The position numbers and the translations under genes were made by a program. This document shows positions 47,998 to 55,516 of a stretch of 64,000 nucleotides of DNA, in pieces. This stretch comes from Aphanothece sacrum FPU1 (GTDB taxonomy: Bacteria > Cyanobacteriota > Cyanobacteriia > Cyanobacteriales > Microcystaceae), in NCBI RefSeq assembly GCF_003864295.1, contig NZ_BDQK01000006.1, positions 124,001 to 188,000 of the forward strand, written 5' to 3'. The first letter of the stretch is position 1, and each line of letters begins with the position of its first letter. Under the pieces are notes generated by a model, which ran no database searches, was not told the DNA's origin, and was given only the letters and a program-made list of their open reading frames with translations.

Positions 47998-49260
47998 GTG
48001 AAAATTGCTTTTTTTGATTATATTTGGACTCTGGCTGAACCGCCAAAATTTGGCTCAGGCATTTTATGCTATCAGTTAGCTCTTCGTCTTGCTTGCTCTA
48101 ATGATGTCATTTTTTATGGGTCAAAATCTTCCGAACATAAAGAGTTAGAATATTTTGAAGATGGTATTACTTATCAGAGAATTCCAACTAACTTGATTGA
48201 TAAAATATTAGGTTGGTTACGAGTGTTAGATGAGTGGAAAATTTTACCCAAAAAGCGTCCTTTTTATGCTTCAATTTTATGTGATTTTAGATATTATTGG
48301 CAGATCGCTAAAAACTTACAATTACAAAATTGTGATATTATCCAAATAAATTTTACGTTTCACATTGCCCCTCTAATTCGTGCGTTAAATCCTCAGGCAA
48401 AAATAGTTGTTTATTTACAAACTGAGTGGTTAACTCAACTTGATCATCAGATGGTTGAACGGCAATTACAAGGAGTAAATATGGTCATTGGTTGTAGTGA
48501 TTATATCACTAATAAAATTCGTAATCAATTTCCTAATATTCCTTGTGAAACAGTTTACAATGGAGTAGATATTAATCATTTTAATGTTAATCCTGATATC
48601 AAAAAAAATAATGATATTGTCACCCTACTTTTTGTGGGTAGAGTCTCACCAGAAAAAGGAATACATATTTTACTAGAAGCTTTTAATAAAGTAATAGAAA
48701 AATATCCCCAAGTTCAGCTAAAAATTGTGGGACCTGAAGGAAAAGATGGGGTATTACCATTACAAATGCTGGATACAGAAGAATTATACACACAAAATCT
48801 TATCCCTTTTTATACGGGAAAATATAGTCAGCAATTACGAGAAATTATTTCTGTTAATGCTTCTAGTTCAGTTTTTTTTGTCGGCCCTGTTGAACAACTC
48901 GATTTAGTTAAATATTATCAAGAGGCCGACATTTTTGTATTTCCCTCAGTTTGGAATGAACCTTTTGGAATCCCATTAATTGAAGCAATGGCGATGGAAT
49001 TACCTGTTGTGGCCACTTATAGCGGTGCTTTTCCAGAAATTGTTGAAGAACAAAAAACAGGCTTGTTAGTTGAACGTGCTAACCCTAATGCTTTAGCTAA
49101 CGCCATTTTACAACTTCTTGATAATAAAAACATTCGTCACACTATGGGAAAAGCTGGACGCAATAAGGTAGTTAAACAATTTACCTGGGAAAAAATTAGT
49201 GAAAATCTATTAAGTAAGTACACTAATGTTAACCCATCTATTTCTAACGAATTCTGTTAA
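47998..49260 (+). CDS. Glycosyltransferase family 4 protein
   Basis: This retaining GT-B glycosyltransferase has 420 residues and a GTG start at 47998. The N-terminal acceptor half opens MKIAFFDYIWTLAEPP and has the glycine loop FGSGILCYQLALRLA. The C-terminal half shows LLFVGRVSPEKGIHILLEAF and the E-x7-E motif in FGIPLIEAMAMELPVVATYS, with EIVEEQKTGLLV after it. It is a cytosolic, peripheral membrane type. The donor is probably a nucleotide sugar; the acceptor is unknown. It diverges from the sulfotransferase genes and faces the oxygenase pair. GT genes occur in aeruginosin-type clusters, so a tailoring role is possible (an inference). Confidence 0.87.
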   Translation: MKIAFFDYIWTLAEPPKFGSGILCYQLALRLACSNDVIFYGSKSSEHKELEYFEDGITYQRIPTNLIDKILGWLRVLDEWKILPKKRPFYASILCDFRYYWQIAKNLQLQNCDIIQINFTFHIAPLIRALNPQAKIVVYLQTEWLTQLDHQMVERQLQGVNMVIGCSDYITNKIRNQFPNIPCETVYNGVDINHFNVNPDIKKNNDIVTLLFVGRVSPEKGIHILLEAFNKVIEKYPQVQLKIVGPEGKDGVLPLQMLDTEELYTQNLIPFYTGKYSQQLREIISVNASSSVFFVGPVEQLDLVKYYQEADIFVFPSVWNEPFGIPLIEAMAMELPVVATYSGAFPEIVEEQKTGLLVERANPNALANAILQLLDNKNIRHTMGKAGRNKVVKQFTWEKISENLLSKYTNVNPSISNEFC

Positions 49261-49306
49261 ATCAACTTTTCAGTTTTGGATGAAGTTAATTCAACTAGTG
49301 CATCAA

Positions 49307-50224
49307 CTAATTCTGATTACTGTATATGTGTAGATGTTTAGCTTCCCATTCTTGGTAATAATCTTTAACAGAAATGGAGGAATATTTACGGGGATTATCC
49401 TCACTAACACACTTTTCAAAGCAGCGAATTTCAGCATCATCATTAGGACTTACTTTAAAAGCAAGTGAGTACCGAGATTGATGTTTATAAAATTCTTCTT
49501 CGGGAATAGAAACTTTATGCAATGTAGAATAAAGTTGATCATTTGTCCATCGTTGAATTAGGTCTTCCATAATGACAACTACTGTACCTGGAATAGAGGA
49601 AACGGGAATCCATTGCTGTTGTCTTGTACATATTTCTAGACCTTTAGCTTCATCTTGAAATATTAAGCCAAATGTTCCGGCTCCAGTATGGGGTTTAAAC
49701 CTAAATTTATTCGGTTCTGGAGAATTATTAATAGGTGGATAATGAAGTAAAGCTCCGTGGCAATTTTTGTCAGAAATTAAATCGGTTAAATCTGTTGGTA
49801 AAAGTTGCAAACTCATGGCCAATGCTTGAAATAAATTCCATGATAAATCTTCACAGCCTTGGAAAAATTCCATCACAGTGTCACGAAAACCTGGTAAATT
49901 TTCCGGCCACTGACTGATAGGGTGACGTTTTTCAGCAGCATAATTGAATATTTCTTGAGTTCTTGAGTTATTTCTATAATATCCAATACTTGGTTCTTTT
50001 GGATTGAGTGCCAATTGCATTTTTTCCTCTAGAGGTAAATCAAAAAAAGCCTTTGATTCGGCAAAAACTTGAGCCACTAAATCGGTCGAAAAGCCATAAT
50101 TTTTCAGATATAAACAACCTACGTCAGCTAGAGCAGCATAAAATTGTTGAGCTACTGTTTTTTTCTCCAGTGGGTTCCCTTCTAAAAAGGGCTGAAAGTC
50201 AATAATCGGAATCATTTGATTCAT
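49307..50224 (-). CDS. Isopenicillin-N-synthase-like Fe(II)/2OG enzyme with H-x-G triad (copy 1)
   Basis: This 305-residue protein is of the IPNS/2OG dioxygenase family. The N-terminal DIOX_N segment (IPIIDFQPFLEG ... FYAALADVGCLYLKNYGF) and the C-terminal jelly roll are complete. The 2OG-binding arginine and serine (R251-Y-S253), the distal histidine (H236 in LYSTLHKVS) and GTVVVIMEDLIQRWTND are kept. The proximal motif normally reads H-x-D; here it is H179-T-G181 (PHTGAGTFGLIFQD), with glycine replacing the carboxylate ligand. H-x-G/A is known from Fe/2OG halogenases such as WelO5, BesD and SyrB2. It is a tandem duplicate of the next gene, 3' flanks included. Halogenase activity is inferred. 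Confidence 0.8.
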   Translation of the reverse strand: MNQMIPIIDFQPFLEGNPLEKKTVAQQFYAALADVGCLYLKNYGFSTDLVAQVFAESKAFFDLPLEEKMQLALNPKEPSIGYYRNNSRTQEIFNYAAEKRHPISQWPENLPGFRDTVMEFFQGCEDLSWNLFQALAMSLQLLPTDLTDLISDKNCHGALLHYPPINNSPEPNKFRFKPHTGAGTFGLIFQDEAKGLEICTRQQQWIPVSSIPGTVVVIMEDLIQRWTNDQLYSTLHKVSIPEEEFYKHQSRYSLAFKVSPNDDAEIRCFEKCVSEDNPRKYSSISVKDYYQEWEAKHLHIYSNQN

Positions 50225-50331
50225 TTACAATTAAACCTTATAATTTCCTAAATTAAGCGAAAAAATCTTAACCAAAAACTGTTGAATCAACTTTTAGGCT
50301 TTGAATTAAATTGATTCGACTAGCTCATCAA

Positions 50332-51261
50332 CTAATTCTGATCACTGTAGATATTTTCATGTTTAGCCTCCCATTCTTGGTAGTAATTTTCTACAGAAAT
50401 GGGGGGATATTTACAGGGATTATCTTTACTAATACAGGTTTCAACACAGCGAATTTGTGCATCATTATTTGGAGTAATTTTAAAGGCAATTGAGTACCGA
50501 GAACGGGCTTTATAAAAATCCTCTTCAGGAATAGATACTTGATGCAATGTAGAATACAGTTTGTCGTTTGTCCAGCGTTGAATTAAGTCTTCCATAATGA
50601 CAACAACTGTCCCGTGTATTGGAGGAACAGGCATCCATTCTCCTTGATGAGGACAAATTTCTAAGCCCTTACCATCATCTTGAAAGATCAAGCCAAAAGT
50701 TCCTGAACCGTAGTGGGGTTTAGCGCGGGTTTGATTGCGTTTAACAGGTTCGGTTAAAGGTAAATAATGGGCGAAAAAAGAATAACAGTTGCCATCTGAA
50801 AGAACATCAGAAAATACCGTTTCTGGTACCTTTAAAGCTAAAGCTAGAGCTTGGAATAATTTTTGGGACATGGTGTAACATTCGTCAAAAAGTTGAGTAC
50901 AAGTTTTACGAAACTTTGGCAGACTAGCTGGCCATTGATTAATCCAATTATTTTTATTAATTTCAGGACCATAGTGAAACACTTCTCGAAAATCCTTTCC
51001 CTCCTCATCTGTAGCTTTCTCATAACCTGGACTCATTTTCTTCATAGCAATTTCTGCTTTTTCTTCAAGGGGGAGATCAAAAAAAGCCTTAGATTGAGCA
51101 AAAGCTTGATCCACTAAATCTGTCGAAAAGCCATAATTTTTCAGGTATAAACAGCCAACTTCAGCTAGAGCATCATAAAATTTTTGTGCCACTGCTTCCT
51201 TGTCCTGTAAATTACCGTTGATAAAAGGCTCAAAGTCAATAATGGGAATGGTTTTATTCAC
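50332..51261 (-). CDS. Isopenicillin-N-synthase-like Fe(II)/2OG enzyme with H-x-G triad (copy 2)
   Basis: This 309-residue paralog of the neighbouring gene shares FSTDLVDQAF, SKAFFDLPLEEK and GTVVVIMEDLIQRWTND. The triad again lacks the acid: H183-Y-G185 (KPHYGSGTFGLIFQDD), while H240 (LYSTLHQVS), R255 and S257 (SRYSIAF) remain. The copies differ most in the lid region (residues 72-115, MKKMSPGYEKATDEEG versus NPKEPSIGYYRNNSR). This suggests different substrates. Retention of glycine in both copies points to a functional change made before duplication rather than random decay. Possible roles are halogenation or an altered oxygenation of a peptide or lipid; neither is established. Confidence 0.8.
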   Translation of the reverse strand: MNKTIPIIDFEPFINGNLQDKEAVAQKFYDALAEVGCLYLKNYGFSTDLVDQAFAQSKAFFDLPLEEKAEIAMKKMSPGYEKATDEEGKDFREVFHYGPEINKNNWINQWPASLPKFRKTCTQLFDECYTMSQKLFQALALALKVPETVFSDVLSDGNCYSFFAHYLPLTEPVKRNQTRAKPHYGSGTFGLIFQDDGKGLEICPHQGEWMPVPPIHGTVVVIMEDLIQRWTNDKLYSTLHQVSIPEEDFYKARSRYSIAFKITPNNDAQIRCVETCISKDNPCKYPPISVENYYQEWEAKHENIYSDQN

Positions 51262-51537
51262 TGGAACTTAAGTTTTATTATTTTTTGTGGACATTTAACA
51301 CCTTAAAATAAAAGCTCTCACAGCGCAAGTAAGTTTTGTTATCATCTTGAAAAGACCTACTAGAGCAGAATTATAGCTAATTACCGACCAGTTTGTGAGC
51401 AATGGGGGCAACACAGGAAAAAAATATTGTGCAAGATTCCTCTTTGTGATATGCTCAACTTGAGTTCAAAGAAAACTAAGCATTTCAAAGTTGAACCCAA
51501 AAAATAAACAATTATTGTAATTAAGAGAAAGTGAAGG

Positions 51538-52002
51538 ATGGATGATGTAACCAAACCGTCGAAGGACATGGGACTTGTTCCAGAAGAGCTTTACAAGAAG
51601 GCCAAAGAATTAGGGATAAGTTTAGACGAGTTTACTGAAAAACTTGCCTCTCTCGGATTACCTGGGGTTATCTTGGTGATTGCTGTTTATACCTCTGGAA
51701 GTATGGGATCTGCTGCAGTTATTGCTGCTCTGACTACTTTAGGCGGTCCGTTCGGTATTGTGGGCGGGTTGGGAGTCTTAGGGTTAATGACAGTGGTTGG
51801 CGATGTAATCACCACCTATGGCATTGAAACTTTTTTATCTGCCATTTATATAGAGCGTCACAAGAAGGAAAATCTTTCGCAATTGGAAAAGGAAATTGAA
51901 GATTTACCTCTTACTGATGCTTTAAAACTTAAATTGAAAAAAGTCATCAAAAAAGAGGAGCCTAATGATTCTCCTAAAGTAATTGAAATCATCGAAGATT
52001 AG
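51538..52002 (+). CDS. Glycine-rich membrane protein, pore-like (copy 1)
   Basis: I do not recognise a named family. The 154 residues comprise a charged N-terminal helix pair (PEELYKKAKELGISLDEFTE) and a central hydrophobic, glycine- and alanine-rich block of about 70 residues (VILVIAVYTSGSMGSAAVIA, then GGPFGIVGGLGVLGLM). An amphipathic end carries ETFLSAIYIERHKKENL, LPLTDALKLKLKKVIKKEE and a C-terminal IEIIED. The GxxG-spaced helices could insert in membranes and oligomerise. A paralog of exactly the same length follows after 24 bases, then a LamG-hydrolase gene 69 bases further. The three may form one operon and one functional unit (an inference). Confidence 0.6.
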   Translation: MDDVTKPSKDMGLVPEELYKKAKELGISLDEFTEKLASLGLPGVILVIAVYTSGSMGSAAVIAALTTLGGPFGIVGGLGVLGLMTVVGDVITTYGIETFLSAIYIERHKKENLSQLEKEIEDLPLTDALKLKLKKVIKKEEPNDSPKVIEIIED

Positions 52003-52026
52003 TTTCAAGAATTACATTACAATTCT

Positions 52027-52491
52027 ATGAGCCAAATTACTCCTATAGCAAGTTCGCAGACTGTTTTCTCCGAGGATGTGGACAAGCAACTCAGGGCTTT
52101 CGGCATTTCTCCTGAAGAACTTTCTCAACAGTTTACTTCTCTTGATTTATCGTTAGATGAGGTAGCTAAAAAGATCGCATCCATTGGTATCCCTAGCATT
52201 ATTCTTGTGGCCCTTGTCACTAATTTTGGGGGAACACCCTTAGTCACGACCCTTGCTACTTCTCTAGCTGGGACTATTGGTGTTATTGGGGACTCCATGA
52301 CTGGCTACGGAATCGAAATCATCTTAGTCGCCTTTTATTTAGAACGTCTCAAAAGTCAATCTTTGGAAGAACTGGTAAAGGAAATTGATTTTTTACCTTT
52401 AACAGATGCTCTAAAAAGTAAACTCAGAGACCGACTAAATAAAGAGGAAATTCCGAGAGTTGAAAAAACAATTACCATTGTTCAAGACTAA
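52027..52491 (+). CDS. Glycine-rich membrane protein, pore-like (copy 2)
   Basis: This second 154-residue paralog keeps the layout: an N-terminal helical part (SPEELSQQFTSLDLSLDEVA), a hydrophobic middle (GIPSIILVALVTNFGGTPLV and LAGTIGVIGD), then YGIEIILVAFYLERLKSQSL and FLPLTDALKSKLRDRLNKEE. The best-conserved block between the copies is YGIE...YxERx ... LPLTDALKxKL. The glycine-rich stretch is shorter than in copy 1. Two related small membrane proteins with a lipase-like third gene resemble multi-component toxin or immunity units in outline, but no known system can be named. Confidence 0.6.
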   Translation: MSQITPIASSQTVFSEDVDKQLRAFGISPEELSQQFTSLDLSLDEVAKKIASIGIPSIILVALVTNFGGTPLVTTLATSLAGTIGVIGDSMTGYGIEIILVAFYLERLKSQSLEELVKEIDFLPLTDALKSKLRDRLNKEEIPRVEKTITIVQD

Positions 52492-52560
52492 TTTAGGTCA
52501 ACCTAAAATAACTTATTTGCTAACTCAAAAAGGATTAAGAACTTATGGAGTTTCAACCCG

Positions 52561-54675
52561 ATGACTGAGCAAAACCAGGAATATGTACTAAAATTTGATG
52601 GAGTAGATGATTATATTGAATTATCTCAAATTTTTTCTGGTTTTGAAACAGGAATCACCCTTGAGTTTTTAGCAAAAGGAAAAAGCGGATTAACTCAACA
52701 GACAACCATTGTTGAAGGTTATAATTCTCAAAATGAAAGAGTTATAAACGTCCATTTACCCTATTATAAAAAAGGAACAGGTGGTTGTGTTTCTTGGGAA
52801 GTAGTCCATGAAAATGGGGTTGATCGAATCGAAAAAAAACTAAACATTAGAGAGTATAAAATCTGGACTTATTGGACGTTTGTGAAGGATTTGTCTCTTG
52901 CTCAAATGTCGATTTATCAAAATGGAAGGCTCTGGCATCAAGCGGATGAAATGTATCAACCTTTAACAAATATTCAAAAATTAGTGATTGGCTCTTCTGT
53001 CAATGGCTCTGAGTTTTGGAAAGGGCATCTTTCGGAATTTCGTATCTGGAATAGAGCTTGTACTGAAGCAGAAATAAAAGAAGATCGTAATGAACGTTTA
53101 GTAGGCAATGAGCCAGGCTTATCGGTTTATTTACCTTTAAATGGAGATACATCAGATCACAGTGGAAATGGTAATCATGCCATTGTTTATGGAGCCAGTT
53201 GGATGGAGCGAAAAATTCCCCTTAAAGTTGAACAATTACCTGATGAAGAAACTGATAAAGTAACTCCATCCATTCAACAATCATCTGAAGTAGAAACAGA
53301 AGAAATTACTCAGTTAATTGAGTTATCATCTGAAGTAGAAACAGAAGAAATTACTCAGTTAATTGAGTTATCATCTGAAATAGAAACAGAAGAAATTACT
53401 CGGTCAATTGAGTTATCATCTGAAATAGAAACAGAAGAAATTACTCGGTCAATTGAGTTATCATCTGAGGTAGAAATGGAAGAAACGAGTCCATCAGTGG
53501 ACTCGGTGAAAACATTATCGAACTCACAAAATCAACAAATTACTCAAGCAATTAATTCTATGAATCAGAAAAAAAGATTAGTCGTCTGCTGTGATGGAAC
53601 TTGGAATGAATTGACGAATTCCTATCCTAGCAATGTGCTTAAATTTGCACGGTTAGTTAAGTATATGGCTGAAGATAAAACCCCTCAACTGGTCTTTTAT
53701 TTGCCAGGGTTAGGCACAGAAGACGGTAATGCTATTGAACAACTAGGAGGGGGGGCATTTGGATGGGGAATTGATGAAACCATCAAACAAGCCTACGGAT
53801 TATTATGTATGAATTATGATGAAACCGCCCAAGACGAAATATATCTTGTGGGGTTTAGTCGTGGTGCTTATATTGCCCGTTGTTTAGCAGCAATGATTTA
53901 TAACTGTGGCTTATTAAGACGTTCCAAGATTAAAGAAATCCCTAAAGCCTATGAATTGTATCGGAATGCTAAAATTAAGCCCGATGATCCAGAACTACAA
54001 AAATTTCGTCAAAGTAACGCCCAAAAAATAGATAATCAAGAAAGTTACTTAAATTATCGTGTTCCTATCAAAATGCTCGGTTGTTGGGATACTGTTGGGG
54101 CTTTAGGTATGCCTGATATAATTCCTTGGCTACCGATTGAAAAATTTTTGAATCAAAAATATGAGTTTTTGGACGCTAGTTTAAGTCCTATTATTGACAA
54201 CGCTTTTCATGCCGTTGCCATTGACGAAAAACGGAAATCTTTTCCTTCTACTCCGATGATTCCTAGTCAGGAAAATCCTCAGCAAAAAGTCGAAGAAGTT
54301 TGGTTTGCTGGAACCCATGGATGCCTAGGCGGGGGGACAAAAGAATATCGAGGGTTATCTGATTATCCCTTACAATGGATGCTCAATAAAGCACAGACAT
54401 TGGGATTAGAATTTTATTCAACAGAAAATGATGAAGAGGACTTTCAAATTCAACCGAACCCCATGACGAAGTTTGATAACAGTGTAACGGGAATTTATGC
54501 TTTAGGTGGAGAAGAATGGAGAAAGATAGACTCATCTCAGGTTTTTATTCATCACAGTGTGGTAGAAAGATTGAAATCTTCTGCTGAATATCGTCCCGAA
54601 AATCTCAAGCCTTTACTCAAAGGTTTACTCCCGTCTGACAGCGATAAAGAAGAAGAAAAAGCCGAGAAATCTTAA
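52561..54675 (+). CDS. LamG-like domain fused to DUF2235 alpha/beta hydrolase
   Basis: This 704-residue protein has no signal peptide. Residues 5-215 form a LamG/concanavalin-A-like jelly roll (VLKFDGVDDYIELSQIF, LVIGSSVNGSEFWKGHLSEF, RIWNRACTEAEI, LNGDTSDHSGNGNHA). Residues 240-310 are a linker of 15-residue repeats. From residue 337 a DUF2235 domain (T6SS Tle1-like phospholipase family) begins with KKRLVVCCDGTWNELTNSY. The likely catalytic triad is Ser433 in VGFSRGAY, Asp510 in GCWDTVGAL and His586 in FAGTHGCLGGG. Family members hydrolyse phospholipids as antibacterial effectors or have unknown roles. GGAG at 52547-52550 is a suitable ribosome site. It follows the two small membrane proteins. 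Confidence 0.82.
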   Translation: MTEQNQEYVLKFDGVDDYIELSQIFSGFETGITLEFLAKGKSGLTQQTTIVEGYNSQNERVINVHLPYYKKGTGGCVSWEVVHENGVDRIEKKLNIREYKIWTYWTFVKDLSLAQMSIYQNGRLWHQADEMYQPLTNIQKLVIGSSVNGSEFWKGHLSEFRIWNRACTEAEIKEDRNERLVGNEPGLSVYLPLNGDTSDHSGNGNHAIVYGASWMERKIPLKVEQLPDEETDKVTPSIQQSSEVETEEITQLIELSSEVETEEITQLIELSSEIETEEITRSIELSSEIETEEITRSIELSSEVEMEETSPSVDSVKTLSNSQNQQITQAINSMNQKKRLVVCCDGTWNELTNSYPSNVLKFARLVKYMAEDKTPQLVFYLPGLGTEDGNAIEQLGGGAFGWGIDETIKQAYGLLCMNYDETAQDEIYLVGFSRGAYIARCLAAMIYNCGLLRRSKIKEIPKAYELYRNAKIKPDDPELQKFRQSNAQKIDNQESYLNYRVPIKMLGCWDTVGALGMPDIIPWLPIEKFLNQKYEFLDASLSPIIDNAFHAVAIDEKRKSFPSTPMIPSQENPQQKVEEVWFAGTHGCLGGGTKEYRGLSDYPLQWMLNKAQTLGLEFYSTENDEEDFQIQPNPMTKFDNSVTGIYALGGEEWRKIDSSQVFIHHSVVERLKSSAEYRPENLKPLLKGLLPSDSDKEEEKAEKS
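53281..53493 (+). repeat. 45-base tandem repeat in the LamG-DUF2235 linker
   Basis: Four near-identical 45-base units (53281-53325, 53326-53370, 53371-53415, 53416-53460) and a partial fifth encode SSEVETEEITQLIEL-type blocks. Units 1-2 share QL and units 3-4 share RS variants, suggesting stepwise duplication. The result is an acidic flexible linker between the two domains. Confidence 0.85.
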
Positions 54676-54826
54676 AGGGTTGAAAAGTTAAATTTGAGCT
54701 TAGTTTGGTAGTTATATCTATTGGAGCATCCAGAACAGATTATTATCGATTTCAGAGACAAAACAATCAACCTTTTTTTAAGTATTTAGGAACAATTATC
54801 TCCATTATACTGATAGTTATTAGCGT

Positions 54827-55516
54827 ATGTTAATCCAGCCAAAAAAGCCACAGTTAGATCATCAGGCAATTGTCAAGATATTGTTATCTAATCCCTTAGT
54901 AGAAGATTGTTATTTACTAATGTGCGATGACGAATTAATTGCCTATATTGTTTATGCTGGAATCTGGAATTCTGAACAATTATCTACTGATTTACAAGCC
55001 AAATTACCAAATTATTTATTACCAAATCATTATGTACCTGTTTCTTGTATTCCTTTAACAGAAATCGGTCAGGTTGATGAAATTGCCCTGAAAAGTATAG
55101 AAATTATTGATAATTATTTAATTGAATATACTGAAAAAGAACTAAAATGTTTACCTGAAATTGATCAGGCTGCAGTTTTAATTACACCCCAAACAAATAA
55201 CATTTTGCCTCTACATTTATCGGATATACTTCCCCAAAAAGAGACAAAAGAGATTAATGAAAAGACTAAAATTGTTGAAAATAAAAGTAATCAACAGGAT
55301 AATTTTTACCCTTCTAAACTTGCAATTAGTCATGGGAAAAGTTTGCTAAAATCGGTTTCAAACCCTAAAATTTTAGGAGAAGTCTTACAGAAACAAGCAA
55401 GAGAAAATCAGCAGAAAGGAATTATCTATATTAAGTCCAATGGGCAGGAAATTTTTCAATCCTATCAACAACTCTGGGATGAAGCACAAAGAATACACAC
55501 AGGCCTTAAAAAATAG
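54827..55516 (+). CDS. AerA-like loading protein, 5' fragment ended by frameshift
   Basis: This is the first 229 codons of an assembly-line loading protein. Residues 1-105 look like a carrier- or C-terminal-subdomain-like part of acyl-adenylating enzymes (NYLLPNHYVPVSCIPLTE, IGQVDEIALKSI). Residues 180-227 begin the AMP-binding domain (LGEVLQKQARENQQKG, SYQQLWDEAQRIHTGLKK). The frame then hits TAG at 55514. The adenylation domain continues at once in another frame as KNSGLTVQDKVIFQLSE. Removing one A from the run of six at 55508-55513 would fuse GLK to NSGL and restore one protein of about 1418 residues. The fragment alone cannot work. It is first in the peptide synthetase unit; the next gene starts 151 bases after the main part. 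Confidence 0.75.
   Translation: MLIQPKKPQLDHQAIVKILLSNPLVEDCYLLMCDDELIAYIVYAGIWNSEQLSTDLQAKLPNYLLPNHYVPVSCIPLTEIGQVDEIALKSIEIIDNYLIEYTEKELKCLPEIDQAAVLITPQTNNILPLHLSDILPQKETKEINEKTKIVENKSNQQDNFYPSKLAISHGKSLLKSVSNPKILGEVLQKQARENQQKGIIYIKSNGQEIFQSYQQLWDEAQRIHTGLKK

Noticed and set aside
51381-51569. 62-codon minus-strand frame upstream of the first glycine-rich membrane protein
   Set aside because: It overlaps the start of the better gene on the other strand and has no features beyond hydrophobicity.
55440-55508. N-terminal residues of the main loading-protein frame before the A6 run
   Set aside because: They read in the wrong frame relative to the conserved adenylation domain, which continues from the upstream fragment.
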